Positions 45,179 to 57,649 of a DNA stretch of 64,000 bases are shown in pieces. Origin of the DNA: Riptortus pedestris (Eukaryota; Arthropoda; Insecta; Hemiptera; Alydidae). Where the stretch lies: the NCBI GenBank assembly GCA_019009955.1, contig CM032233.1:94862501-94926500 (forward strand), read 5' to 3'. Every line of letters starts with the position of its first letter. Position 1 is the first letter of the stretch. The notes below the pieces were generated by a model. It was given only the letters and a program-made list of their open reading frames with translations, ran no database searches and had not been told where the DNA came from. The position numbers and the translations under genes are program-made.

Positions 45179-45750
45179 ATATTACATTAGGCAGGAAGCA
45201 AAAACATTGGTGGACTTAAGGGATATACGACTTTTCTTAAAGTGAATGACGGGCGAGATTCATATGCTTCCTTTATATAATGTTCTCTTTTTTTTCTTAA
45301 TGAAGGGAGCGAGGGAGGTAGTGAAATAAAAGAAGGTTAGTACGGCTATAGGGTGGTGGGTGCTATGGGGGTGGAGAACAGAGACCATTCTTAGGCTCTC
45401 ATTAAAAAAGTGGCGAGGATGGTAGGAGGGAGTGGCCTGGAGGGGGTCCCAATCATGCTTATCCATGTTTGCTTTGAGCCAGCCCTCTGTTCTGACGGGG
45501 AAAAGGGACTGAAGGGAAAGGGAGAAAAAAGGTCCATTTCCTCCCTGAAGAGATAGGACAGGGGATTAGTGAATGACTCCTCTGTTGGCCTGCCACTCGC
45601 TGATCGGCGGCCAGCCGCTCCGGCATAGCCTGTCATTTCTTAGGACCGACCAACGATCTACCAATAGAAGCACTGCACAAATCTTAGAAGCATACTCTCA
45701 CACTCAAGAAGCATTTTAACTAATAAGCATATAAGCATGGATATCAAAAA
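45179..45750. other. GC-richer, non-repetitive island
   Basis: Purine-rich 45290-45580, then GATCGGCGGCCAGCCGCTCC. No recognisable coding exon on either strand, although two ~70-80-codon minus frames overlap here. Confidence 0.3.
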
Positions 45751-45759
45751 AATCTTTCC

Positions 45760-45930
45760 TGTATAGAGTATACTGTTTTACCGTAGTGAAAGTTGGACTC
45801 TCCACAAAAGGGAATGTAATAGATTGCAACCAATGGAAAAGTGGGTCTGGCGTAAAATCAGTAGAACAAGTTGGACTCAAAAAAAAATCCAACATGGAAG
45901 TTCAAAAAAAGGTATGTGAGTGCAGAAGTT
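45760..45930 (+). pseudogene. LINE (RTE-like) C-terminal fragment
   Basis: From 45779 the frame reads YRSESWTLHKRECNRLQPME, then KWVWRKISRTSWTQKK. This is the 'YGxESWTL...R.xAFEMWxxRRMLRISWTxK' block that follows the reverse transcriptase in many LINEs. Similarity fades after the lysines and the frame is not bounded by a start. Confidence 0.7.
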
Positions 45931-45954
45931 GAATCAAGGCCAAGGGAAAAAGAC

Positions 45955-46640
45955 CTTCACGAATTCCCACGTGCTGCTATAACGCATCTGTGATCTAATC
46001 TCGCCACATATTCTCTATTTATATGAAAAAATCAGATGAATAGGGGGGAGGGGTTACTGAAACCAGAAAACAAGAAAAGAGGAATAACTTGTATGTTACT
46101 TGAGCTATGAAAAAAATGCATAGTACAACAATTATAGACCATCGATAGTTTAACAAGTTTGGCTCTATAACATTTTACGATCCGACTCATGAGAACGGAG
46201 GCATTTTCAATATTCGAACTCTCCTCCCCTCTAAACCACCACTATTCAAATTAAGATTTTACCTAATAACAAATGTTATCTTTAGTCTTGACTAAAACAG
46301 TTAAATATCGAGTATGGTAGAGATCAAATAAATATTTTCAAGTAAAGAAGGAAAAATCTTAATTGATGACGTTATCATCACATGACATTCGCATCTATCT
46401 CACAAAGTAAAAGTTCAATGAAAACCATTTTTGGAATTTAATCTTGGATTAAGTGTTTCATGTTATAACAGCTAATTGTTAATACGACATGAGTAGGACT
46501 GGAGGTTTACTTAATGCTTAAAACTAAGAAATGCAAATATCTCAGGTAATAATCAAGATACTGAAAAACATATATGACAACTTGCATAGAACATTAAATT
46601 TCCAATAAGATAGATACTAGAGTGGCAATAGACGAAAAAA
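45955..46640 (-). mobile_element. HINE-like element, minus strand, no 5' end
   Basis: Starts AATTCCCACGTGCTGCTATA (hairpin missing). Includes a full long-form body with ACCGAG-type blocks read in reverse and stops at the GT/TA microsatellite (46640), where the 5' block would follow. Confidence 0.7.
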
Positions 46641-46684
46641 TGTGTGTGCGTGTGTGTGTGTGTGTGTGTGTCTGTGTCTATATA

Positions 46685-46716
<32 letters not shown>
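46641..46716. repeat. (GT)n-(TA)n microsatellite
   Basis: GT-rich 46641-46677, TA 46679-46716. Confidence 0.95.
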
Positions 46717-46724
<8 letters not shown>

Positions 46725-46754
46725 TGTTGTTTTTGTTGGCATTGTCGACCTTTA

Positions 46755-47160
46755 AGTGCTTTAGCTGCCATGTCTTGGACTCAAGGGATTCGCGATCAGA
46801 TGAGTGATCAACTTGATGCACCCCCCCCCCGTTAACCAAGGAGGACCTGGAGTTGTCTCCAGTAGGCTGGCGGGCCTCGGTATAACCGGGGGACAGTGGT
46901 CTTATTGCCAAAGGCCAGTATGCTGGTGTCACTGTCTTTCTTCATACCGACTGGCTGTCAAACTGCTCTACTCACTAGACTCTCACTAGACTACTCACGC
47001 CATTCCATTACCACCTCGACACCAGCGCGCACTGGCAATTTGCCGATGAACTAATTCTGTGGTCACCCATTCAAGTACTAACCATGCTCGATGTTGCTAC
47101 ACGTAGATTATATTAACTCGGACGCTCAACTAATGATCTAAGGTCACCTCCTATTTATGG
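46755..47160 (-). mobile_element. 5S rRNA-like SINE, copy B
   Basis: On the minus strand GGTTAGTACTTGAATGGG (complement of 47066-47083) matches the 5S rRNA internal-promoter box C (GGTTAGTACTTGGATGGG) at 17 of 18 bases. The bases before it (GCAACATCGAGCAT) also follow the 5S sequence loosely. A body with TGCGCGCTGG and TACTGGAG...CCAGGTCCTCCTTGG follows and ends in a G-run. 5S-headed SINEs (SINE3) are known; copy A is at 3725. Confidence 0.6.
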
Positions 47161-47184
47161 GTGTGTGTGTGTGTGTGTGTGTGT
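47159..47184. repeat. (GT)n microsatellite
   Basis: About 12 GT units at the edge of the 5S-like SINE. Confidence 0.9.
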
Positions 47185-47189
47185 TTATC

Positions 47190-47345
47190 TACTGTAACTC
47201 CTCCCTCTCCCCTCCCTCTGGTCCGCTTTAATTTAAAAGAGAACGTTTAGATACAGACATACATACAGTTTTTAACGGACCTGAATCTTTACACGAGTAC
47301 AGCCTCCATAGCTGATTTCCTTTAAGCGAAATGTTCTTAAAAGGA
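47190..47345 (-). mobile_element. HINE-like 5' end, decayed
   Basis: CTCCCCTCCCTCTGGTCCG, then TTTTAACGGACCTGAATC and CATAGCTGATTTCCTTTAAG. The body is reduced to ~60 bases. Confidence 0.65.
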
Positions 47346-47596
47346 AAAGTTCGTTCGTCACATGTTCGTTTTATATAAAGTCGCGTTTGAGACAAACAAC
47401 CTGACCAATATATTTGTTTTATCAGCGAAGATAGAGCCGATCTTCCCTGGAAATGATTTTGTTGAGGTTTAATGTAGTGTTTGAGCTTCTTTGACTGAGC
47501 GTCATTGTGTACTGCTGTCCCAACGGAAATTACTATGGGACTCACAGGAATTGCCTGGCTAGTAAATCTTAGGTAGCCCATAGTTGTATGTATCAC
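47346..47596 (-). pseudogene. Possible Penelope-like reverse-transcriptase fragment
   Basis: The minus-strand frame has IPVSPIVISVGTAVHNDAQS, KKLKHYIKPQ, then HFQGRSALSSLIKQIYWSG. The 'PLRPIVSSIGTxxYNxAKxLxxxIKP...H' pattern occurs in Penelope-like and some LINE reverse transcriptases. No catalytic YxDD region is present. Weak assignment. Confidence 0.35.
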
Positions 47597-49019
47597 ACAT
47601 GACCAGCCATTTTCTTTATGCTGGTGGAAAGGGTGGTCTTTGCCTCATTGTGTACTCTCTTGTATAGAGGATTGGGGATTTAGAGCAGAAGGCCAAATTT
47701 TAATATCTCTGCCAAAGTTCCTTCCTTCGAAAAATGTTACGTAACGAATATAATTGGAGTTGTTCGACTTCAGCCTTAAACAATCCATCTCATTCCTAAA
47801 TAAATATCCTTTGCATAGGTCTCTAAAGATAGAAGTTAGAATGTGTGGAATCGTTTGCAGTGGCGAGGGAATCTGCTTAGCTTACGTTGCTACTACGTGG
47901 TGCCCTTTTTTGAGTTAATTAGTTTATATATTCTTTGAATGTATACATTTGGAGCTGTTTAGATGAAAAGGAGGCCCCATTATTCCTCACATTACTGACA
48001 TTCAGTCGTGGCTCGGTAGAAATATATCAAAATGGAAGGATATGAGATAGACTAAATGGATCTGACGCAAAGCCTTAATCTTCAGGGAAGGTAGCGAGGT
48101 AAAAAGACGCGAGCAGTTTGCCGATAATGGTATCAGGTTGTCTCGTCAAGTTAAATCCCCATGTCATAACAGTCTCCTAACGTCAATGTTTGCATGATTT
48201 ATCTGGCTCAATATCGCCCCAGCCCTCCTCCGCATACAGGGGGAGAGGCAGTCAAGTACGTTATTCAAAATATTTAGGAGTGAATATTTTTGAGGGTCTG
48301 AGTGATATTCAAGATACCCTGACAGATATGTGCATGTCCCCCCATGCCAGCGACTCTATTGTAATTCTTCCTTTCCTCCCTCTCACAGATCCCATGCAAT
48401 CTTTATCGACCTATACACCCTCCCTCGCCCTTGTCTTTTATCTCCCAACAAACTCATCACACGTCTTTATACTACCTACAATTATACTCTCCCTTGCAAT
48501 AAAGCAATACTAGGGATGGTATGCAGTATAAAAGATTACTCATATTTTCCGCTAAAACATGGCAAGTAATATTAGACACCCTTCGCGGGACGTGGGACTG
48601 CCAAGGTCATAAACTATTTCGTTCCGTCTGCATGCAGGATCCTTTGATTGTGGACTCCCAGCCTCCGCAAGTCCTCCATTAGCCAATTCACTACCGAGGG
48701 GACCAAACAACAGTTCTCTGGGAAACCACTTCGACGTGTCATTATCAATAACTTGGCTTGTGAACCGCTCATTATAAATGCACACTACCAAGTAGTGCTC
48801 TTTCCTACCTTTTGTACTTAATGGTTCTCTTTGGTAGGAGTCCACTATTCATTCCCAAATACTAATGGTTAGATGACCATAGCGCGTATTTGTACTTCGT
48901 CCTTCAAAGGAAATCTCTTAAAGGCATTTTTTTAAGGAATAGAAGCAATTTGTCTCTACGAACAGAATTACACTGAGTATGAAAGTTTACTATTGAACAG
49001 CTATGTAGATAATGATCTA
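47597..49019. other. Largely non-repetitive, GC-richer stretch
   Basis: 47858-47912 is a decayed HINE-like 3' end (GAATCTGCTTAGCTTACG). 48180-48860 is unique and relatively GC-rich, with CCAAGGTCA (48600-48608), a nuclear-receptor-type half site. A 107-codon plus frame at 48190 lacks motifs and is probably chance. Possible regulatory DNA. Confidence 0.3.
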
Positions 49020-49320
49020 GGGAGGTGGTAGGCGGTTTAGGTGGAAATTAAAAAAATTGTTTGTGTCCGTTCAAAAATTGTATAGAGCCAATCTTGTTAA
49101 AATATTGATGCCCTACAATGTTTGTTCTATAAAATGTCTCAAATACTAAACGATTTATTAGTAATTTCAAGTTTTCAGCCTTCAGTAAACACCCACTAAT
49201 ACTCATCAAATTTTGACTTAGAACTAGAGAATACATGGTGAGATGACAATAGTAGGGTGTCATACCATCAGGTGGGAAATTTGTTTAATTTATGCTGCCA
49301 CTGCATTTCGAACTTTTCCT
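49020..49320 (+). mobile_element. HINE-like 3' part
   Basis: AAAAATTGTATAGAGCCAAT, TTTCAGCCTTCAGTAAACAC, then GGTGGGAAATTTGTTTAATT and a lost hairpin. Confidence 0.65.
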
Positions 49321-50332
49321 TTGCCTATCCTTTGGTCTAAACATAGTTTTCGTTAAGATAGTGAATTCTTAAGGTGCTAGAAAGTGAAATATTAGCAGGA
49401 ATAAGCTAAAAAATAAAACTAGTATTTGTCGATTATTTTCATTATTTGAACCTATAGAACTGTTTGTTCTTGGGTAAGAAGTTGATGTTCTGCCAGGCTT
49501 TATTCAGCAGAAGTCGTAATCCTTACTCCGTTATTGGTAAATGCTTTTCTCATTCCACTTCATTTCCTTTTGTGTTGAGATTACGGCGTAATTTCCGATC
49601 CATTTGCTCGGATCTATTTCAGCACACATTTTAGGCATATTTTTTTTCCTTTTATAAAGACCATAAAGTCATACGACGGGTCTTTCCTGGTGTTATTGTC
49701 AATAAAATATATATTAGAGGGTCATAGGTTTGCAGTCTCCAGTTTATTACGCCCGATAAGTGTTATTACATGCTGTGCTATTATTCAAAGAAATAAATAA
49801 ACATTTTAATATCTTCATTTCATGCTCGTGCTTATAATATTAACAACACTGTATTTCGTTACGTGTGTATTGGTGAGATAAATATTTAGGTATTTACATA
49901 ACAATGTATTGTACAAACTCATATTTATTAGCCTTATATATATTTAGAGTCAAGTTATTTTTTTCTCTCCCAAGAATTATAGGTAGATTATTAATATTCG
50001 ATCAAGCCTTAGGGGCACAGAAATGTTCTGAAAAACGGCCAGGACATAATCTTCTATTATGAACAGGTCCTAATCTCCAAATAAAAAATGGTTTTATATC
50101 TCGCAATCATAACACATTCGACCGAAGAAATATTACTGATTCACAAGAGTTATGAGTTCAATTAGTCAATATGTCACTTTACATTTCTTGTACTGTATAC
50201 ACTTTCTTTCTCTATATCTTATATTAAAGTGAAGTTATTTGAATCTGCCGGGACTCGAGTATGTGTCTCTTAGGAATCTATACCAGCGTTTTACATGGTG
50301 GTTCAGTTATCAAGAGGAATATTCAACACAAG
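49321..50332. other. AT-rich spacer, no feature recognised
   Basis: No shared repeat or coding similarity is visible. Confidence 0.4.
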
Positions 50333-50410
50333 GTCCATAACGGAGGGGCTGCGTAAACTAAGCAGATTTCCTTCGTGCTGATGTAAAACACTAGTGATCT
50401 CCTCTCCCCC
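50333..50410 (-). mobile_element. HINE-like 3' end fragment
   Basis: TAACGGAGGGGCTGCGTAAA, then CTAAGCAGATTTCC. It ends within the first body bases. Confidence 0.7.
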
Positions 50411-50529
50411 TATATTTTTAAACTGGCACATTGTGAGTATTTATTTGTAACAAGATAGCAAAAATATTTGTGAAATTAAGAATAACCGACAATGACACTT
50501 TAAAACAAATCACGACTTAAAATAAAAAA

Positions 50530-51420
50530 TCATTTTTAAATTTAAATTAAAAATTGTTCGGGGAACAATTGTTTTTTTAAATTTCCAATAACTTATTTAA
50601 GGGAACATTATTGTTTAAACATTTTCCAGGGTTTTTACAGAGAACTATTTTTAATAAAAAAAAAATCCAATATTTTTTTTCAAGGAACTAATTTTTATAA
50701 AAAATTTCCAATAATTTTTAACGAACATTTTTGAACAATTTCTTCAAGAAACAATAATTATATGAACATTTTCCATTATTGTTTCCAAGGAACTATTTTT
50801 TCGTAAAAATAAAATTCATATAATTTCTTTGAAGGAAAATTTATTTATAAACGATTTTTCCAATAATTTTTTAACAAATATTTTCCAACAATTTTCCTAA
50901 TATAAATATTTCCCGAACTATTTTTATTAAAAAATTCTAATAATTGTTTTGGGGACCAATTTTTTTTTTATAAAGAAATTTCCAATAACTTTGTTTTAAT
51001 GAAAAATGTTTTCAAGGAACAATTATTATATAAAACTTCTCCAATATTGTTTTCATGGAACTATTTTTATTAAAAAAAATTTAATAAATTTTTCGAGGAA
51101 TATTTTTTAAAAAGAATTTTCCAATAATTTAAGAATAAAAAAATGTTTTATAAAAGTTGAACAAACATTTTCTCAAGGAACGATTCTTATGTAAACATTT
51201 TCAAATATTCTTTTTTCAAGGAATAGTTTTTTGTTTTTTTTTCATAAAAAAATGTAATTATTATCTCAATGAGCAATTTTTTTTATACGAATTATCCACA
51301 CCACTCAACATTTTTTTTCTTTTTTAATTATCCAAAAATGTCTTCAATTTTCAATATATATTTTCCAATAATTGTTACCTACCAATTTTTTGATAAACAT
51401 TTCATTACATGTATCCATTC
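50530..51420. repeat. Degenerate AT-rich tandem repeat
   Basis: Irregular units of about 55-65 bases alternate 'TTTCCAATAATTTTT' and 'CAAGGAACTATTTTT' motifs, at least a dozen times. A short outlier with the same two motifs lies at 52440-52555. Nothing is coding. Confidence 0.75.
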
Positions 51421-51499
51421 ATTTAAAAAATGAAGGTAATTTGAAGTAATAGTTATCAATTTTTATTTTATTTTTTTAAATAAAACGATTCACTTTTAT

Positions 51500-52134
51500 T
51501 TCAGACCTTTCTTAATACTCCTATTCCAAACCTGAAACATTTTGTACTTAATGTTGGGATGGTGCTTTATCACTAGCAATGCTAATGCAATATGCACAAA
51601 TGACTTTGAAAGAATTATATTTACATATTATATTACTGTAATTATAGTATCGTTGAACAGCTGGTAATCGATGTAGATTTATGTGGGTGATGTATGAGAA
51701 ACATATTCATCAGTAAAAATAAAAGGAGGTCCTGAACCGAACGAGACGGAGCCCATGATGGAAAGTGAATTACGAGCCAGATGGACTGGCTAGACACAAT
51801 AAAAATTAGTTGACAGGATCATTGTATAAGTCGACTTTAATGCTCGTCTCGAACAGCGCCCAAAACTGATGATCTGCCTTCGATGCTATGAAAGAGTGTA
51901 ATTATATTCGCATCAGGATCCCTTGGGCAGTACACTACTCCTTCGAGTGGTAGGTTATTGATTAAGGAAATACCTGGGCAGATGGCTCGAGGGCCCGCTC
52001 TAGCCTTTCCATCTTATGGCCTGTCTCCAGGTGGACCTTCCCAGCTCTGACTCTGTCTCATGTACTCCCTGCCCTATCAGATCGGAATGGCAACCCTTCT
52101 GATAGGCTGAATATGTCAATCATTTTTCGCAATT
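51500..52134. other. Non-repetitive, GC-richer stretch
   Basis: 51720-52110 is unique in the window and relatively GC-rich (GGGCAGATGGCTCGAGGGCC). No exon-like frame. It is a candidate conserved non-coding element. Confidence 0.25.
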
Positions 52135-52225
52135 TTCCTTCGCTAGTTTCGAAAAATGTCTTCAAATGCCCATCGATAGACGCATCCACCTAAAAGATAA
52201 CAAAAATAAGATCCGTTCAAAATAT
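52135..52225 (+). mobile_element. HINE-like 5'-block fragment
   Basis: TTCGAAAAATGTCTTCAAAT, CCATCGAT (split by CGCATCCACC) and ATCCGTTCAAAATATTATA. Confidence 0.6.
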
Positions 52226-52554
52226 TATATTTTTTGTCTTTTTTTTCAATATAAAACACCAAGATAATGTATGCTGGGAGCTTAGTAATACTATTATCTA
52301 ACTTTATCATAAATAAGGTCACAATATAGGAATATTTTCAATTTATTTGAAAACTCTGTCTTTTTGTGCACCAAGATGTTTAATTTTAATAATTTTTGGT
52401 CATTTCATAATTACACCGAACAAGTACAATTTATGATTTTTTCTTCAATATTTTACTTAAGGAACTATTTTTTAATATAAAAAAAAATCCAATATTTTTT
52501 TCAAGAAGAATTTGGCTTAAAAGAATATTCCAATATTTTTTTTAAGGACATTTT

Positions 52555-52558
<4 letters not shown>

Positions 52559-52637
<79 letters not shown>
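52559..52637. repeat. (TA)n-(GT)n microsatellite
   Basis: TA to 52596, GT to 52637. Confidence 0.95.
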
Positions 52638-52639
<2 letters not shown>

Positions 52640-54250
52640 GTTGTTTTTGTTATATATTTGTTAGGTTGTTTTTGAGGATGGATAAAAAAACAATACAATA
52701 ATTTGTGCGCTGCAAAATATTGCTAGTGATAAATGCAGAAGAAAACTTCGCAGATTTTCAGTCAGATGAACAAATTTTTAATGCTCCTTAAATTTGTTGT
52801 AGGACAACTTGTATTGGTATTTTATTTTCAATGTAAATATACAGAATACTAGTATTATTATTGGCCTACTAGTGGTTGTAAAGTATTTTACAAAATGAAT
52901 GTTAAACGTATGTGGGCTTCAGAATGAGAAAAATAAAATGAAAATCGTTATTCCCACTGGCTAATGATTTAAAACGGCAAAGTTGGAAAAGTACGACCAA
53001 CAAATGAATATAGGGAGGCTATAAATGGTGGGTCGTGTGAAAGATGTATTGGTCCATGGTAACCTCCCCTCCATCCTGGCCCGAAGATTTTGGCAAAAGG
53101 TCAACATTCCGGGCAAACCCTTCTTATCCCTCCAGATCCACCCAGATAAAAACCAATATGTTTACAAGCCAAACTTATTTACATTTATATTGGATTTTAT
53201 TCGAGAGTCATGAGTAAAAGTAGTAAATAGACCGTTGGGTCGATTTAGGAACGACTTCTTTTATTTTCATTTGTCTTAACACCAATACTAAACTTAGATT
53301 TAATGATTAATTTTCCCAGATATTTTTTTTTCTTTTTTTTCACACGATTATTTAAAAGCCAGAGCGATAACATTATATAAGTGTCTATTAAAGTAAGAGG
53401 CTATAATTTTTACTCACACTTCTTAATGGTATATTAGAACGCCCTCAAAAACAAATAAGTTAACACGTTTTTAGTTAATTGGAACTCGCTTCATACTCAT
53501 AAATAAAAACGTTTTCAAATTAAAAAAATATTTCCCAATATTGAAAACCGACAGAAATGAAAAAATGGTTTTGGTTTCTCCTTTTTTTGATTATCGCTAG
53601 CTTATTCTTGACCTCCAAATACTTTCCTTTATAAAATTTGAACTAATGAACGTTTTCAGAATTAAATATACAAACAAATCCTAAATACCAACTGTAAATC
53701 GATATAGAGTAGTATATTAACTTTTTATCATCTGGCCAGAATTTACCTAAATTCCTCTTTATCTCATTAAGATACAGTATTTCTGCATTGTTCATTTTCC
53801 TGTAATCAACAAATGATGTTTTTTTTTTGTTGTAATATAAAGTTCATGCAGGACCCTTTAAATATAGAGCTTCAAGTTTAAGTGAGAGACTTGGCAATGG
53901 TAAGTCTGCCACCAACTTTATTATTAGAAGCATTGGCGTTTTAAAAATCACATTAATATTCCATTTATGACCCATCGAAAATTGGTCATGATTTTATACT
54001 GTACTACTACATTTTATACTATACATTTGAGCTATTTAATGACCCCCAAAAAATGAAAAACTGTGAATGATTCCTTAAAAGTTAAAATCATCGGTATGTA
54101 AACATTTGGCGAATCAAGAAAGTTAGGATACCAAACGAATATTCAAGTATTGCACATAATAATCAGGGAATTCCTTAATCGTGCCCATTTTAAAATTAAT
54201 AGAGAGTGATTACAATATCACTTGCTAAAGAGTCATTTTTTGTAAATATA
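52640..54250. other. AT-rich spacer, no feature recognised
   Basis: Short frames only (for example 53025-53213) without motifs; no repeat shared with the rest of the window. Confidence 0.35.
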
Positions 54251-54254
54251 AAAA

Positions 54255-54803
54255 AAGGTTTGTCACGCAAGGGCTGCTTAAACTATGAAGATTTCCTATG
54301 TGCTACTACAACACACTATTGGATCTTATCATACCTCAAATTCTTTATCTCTATGTTAAAACCCGATACGAAGAACTGGAGGGGGGGGACTGTAGGCTGG
54401 AAACAAGAAAGTACGAATATTTGGCTAAACATTTGAGTTACGAAAAAAATTGATTGACAAAATTTTAGACCATCAATAGTCTAACAAGATTGGTTGTATA
54501 ACATTTTACGGTCCCACCTTTAAGAAAGGAAAAATTATGAACTTTGGAATTCCCCCTCTATACACCCACTATTCCAACTCCGGTTTAATCCAATAACCAA
54601 TATGATATTTAGTGTTGACTGAATCGGTTAAACATCTAGTACCGTATAGATCAAATAAACATACACATATATAGTTTTGAACGGACCTCATTTTCGTCAT
54701 CTCCTGGTTAGGAGAGATGGACATTTTAGGAAAATTTTCGGAAATCGCGTCATGATTACTATTTCAATAGCTGATTTCCCTTTGGGGAAATCTGCTAAAA
54801 TAT
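54255..54803 (-). mobile_element. HINE-like element, full length
   Basis: Start AGGTTTGTCACGCAAGGGCT (hairpin decayed), GAAGATTTCCTATGTG. The TA tract is reduced to ATATATA. The end GATTTCCCTTTGGGGAAATC then TGCTAAAA is near-perfect. The 5' side is much better kept than the 3' side. Confidence 0.8.
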
Positions 54804-57109
54804 AAGTTATACAAATAAGTGCAAACGTAATCACTCGTAAATGAAGCCATAAGGTCAATAAATGTAAAAAAACTATTTAACAAGTCTCAGTTAACTATAT
54901 ATTGCAGTAATAATGAATCTCAGAAAGATCTGAGAAAAATAAGTTTGTACAGATTTTATTAATTCATTCTAGTAAAATTCTGGTTGAAGGTAAAAACTAC
55001 GAATCTTTCATAAGGTTTAATCTTCTGCCTATATTGCATCCTCATAATCATTCAACAAGAGCAAAAATAGCGCCTAATTTCATGTTGAATCCGAAATGTT
55101 TAATGTTTTATTGGGTTATTTGTTTTTTGTAGAAACCAATAAGAAATTCTGCATAGCAACGTAGTAAAAAACTAGACCAAAATATTTGAATTTGCCATCA
55201 CCTGAATGTTTCGCTTAGTTGGCAGTATTGGTGAACAAGATTAGATCTCACGTTTATAAAACAAATTTCTTACCCAACATTTTTTAATAGAAGGGATAAT
55301 AAACGCCGTTAAAGATTTACAATATGTGTTTGCCAATCTGAAAACTTGACCAATTTACACCAGAGAAAAATCATTGGGAATGTATATGTAATTCCTTCGT
55401 ACAGAAAAAAAAAATCATAGAAATACATCACCGCAGAATTCATCAATTTTGTATTTATATCAATTTGAGATATACATTTATTGTTAAATGTAGATATTAT
55501 AACATATAAAGTTCCATTTATATTCTCTTACGCGATGTAAAGGTATAGTAATCGTGGAAATTTGATGTTATCAGATTTCAGTCGAATTATCCATTTTGAC
55601 CTGACCTGAACCTATTTTGACTAGTTCCTATTTGACGTCTGTATGTATGTGAGTTTCTTGCATAACTCAAAAATGAGCATGTTGTAATTTCATATTTACG
55701 ACTGTTATAGCTCTCTTTCTGATGAAAATCAAAAAAGGAGGGTGGAGGGTTTAAATGAGCGTTGGAATAAAAAATTACTTCTTCGTGCCTATTTGAAGTA
55801 GAAAAATATGATGTAAAATGAGTTTTGTTTATAATGAAAAGATCTGTGAAATGTATTCTATGGTATTTTTTGAGTGGAGATGTCATATAAAAATTTCGAG
55901 TAAAATCATTTTTAATGAAGTGCATAGAAACATTATGTTTATTTAATTTATTTTGAGTACCAGAAATTCATGCGGCATCCAAATCATATTTTCAGTTCAC
56001 ATAACTGGGGAATGACTCAAGTCATCTCAGAAGTGGCCACCCGTGAAGAAAGGAAAACAAAGCACGATGTATTAGAATTTCACGAAGCTAATGATAATAT
56101 TTGCTATCGGGTGACAGGCTTAAAGGTAGCGTGTCAAATCTATGACATCAATTACTAGCTATTGATCAATCCTTGGAGTGAATGCGTGGCTTGCTAATTA
56201 CCCCCGGGATGATTTACTGGCCTCAGTTCTACTTATAGGTTGGGTTTCCTCCGATTATTGTGTCAATATAGGCATTATTAATTAGAATACCTAATGCCTA
56301 TCATTCCGTTTACATATAAAACTTCATTGATATTCTGAATATTCAATAAGTGCGACTGATTAAATTTCAGCAGTGGGCGTAATGAGTTACTGAATGGTCG
56401 TGAGCAGTGATCGGTGGTAATTAGTAACAGATTAAGAGATGAAAGATCATGAATAAGGAATGATAATAGTTTGAAATTCTTTCGTGAATAAAACAACCTT
56501 TACATACATTAGACGGGCGAAGGTGCGGAGCTAAGGTCAAATTCTGGTCCCCCTCCTACTAACGTCATTACCAAAATAACTATGAGCTAATAGTTATTAT
56601 CAATAGATGTTTTGAATGGCAAAACCATTCAACAAAGGCATTACATGCTACGGACTTGAATAAAGTTTTATATTTAACTAAAACTGTATATTTTTTTTAA
56701 AATTTAGTCCCACTGCAAGGACACCCAAGACTTCATACTCAGTATAAATTATAAGCTAACCCAACTCAGTCAATTTTTAAATTGAAAGTGCAGAACTTAA
56801 TTACACATAGAGAAAATAAACAAATGAAAAATAGCGTCTGAGGCTAGGGAAAAATAAATTTGCTAGAGACTTCAATGTTTATCAATACAAAAAATGTTCT
56901 ATCGGCTGAACAATATAGTACAGTTAAAATTGAATCCCACGTGCTAGACTGTACGCTACAAATCTGACATTATCTATTCTCAATGTTTCGTTTAAGAAGA
57001 AACATATGAAAACGTTCCATCCGGATTGAGATGCTCAGTGGCTCAGATGCACAAGGTACAAATGACAAACTGGGGTTTATATCACGGTTGATATTCGTCT
57101 TAGATAAAA
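54804..57109. other. Mostly AT-rich spacer with one motif-rich island
   Basis: 56160-56540 stands out: GCTAATTACCCCCGGGATGA, CATTATTAATTAGAAT and GGTAATTAGTAACAG give several TAATTA homeodomain-type sites in unique sequence. A 112-codon minus frame (55587-55925) has no recognisable domain. No gene called. Confidence 0.3.
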
Positions 57110-57430
57110 ACGTCCTTCACGTAGGTGCTGCGTTAACTAAGCAGATTTCCCACGAAGGCTGAAAACTAAACAAATGCAAATATCTCAGTTAATATTAATG
57201 TTAGGGATGAAATGTATATAACAACATTTATAGAAAATTGCATTTGCAATAAGATTTTAATTTTAAAAATTCACCTCCTCTAAACCCCCCTCCTCTCTCC
57301 AATGTCGGATTTCAGCCGTTAAACAATTTAATTTTTTCTTTTTACATAAAACGATTATACGTATATGATTTAGGTAAAGATAAAACTAAAATCGCGACAA
57401 CAAGAGTAGAAACATACAAATACACACACA

Positions 57431-57488
<58 letters not shown>

Positions 57489-57600
57489 TATAGATATATA
57501 CATATATAATTTTGAACGGACCTCCATTTTCGTGAGCTACTTGGTAGCAACGAGAACATTTGAAGAAAATTTTCAAAAATTGCACAGTAAACGAACTAGA
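57110..57600 (-). mobile_element. HINE-like element, minus strand, 5' end cut
   Basis: CGTCCTTCACGTAGGTGCTG, AAGCAGATTTCCCACG, body, long TA tract (57435-57486), then GAACGGACCTCCATTTTCGT. It breaks near 57600 before the palindrome, where a short body piece joins the next copy. Confidence 0.75.
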
Positions 57601-57649
57601 TCTTTAGTTTTACATAAAACGCTTAACCATAGTGTACGTTGAACGGACC

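Noticed and set aside
47061..47086. 5S rRNA gene
   Set aside because: Only the internal-promoter part resembles 5S; the rest of the ~120-base gene is absent and the unit is a repeat.
48190..48513. 107-codon open frame in a GC-richer stretch
   Set aside because: No domain, no splice context, and overlapping frames in other phases of similar length; most likely chance.
55587..55925. 112-codon minus-strand frame
   Set aside because: No recognisable family, no repeat partner, AT-rich background; kept only as a note.
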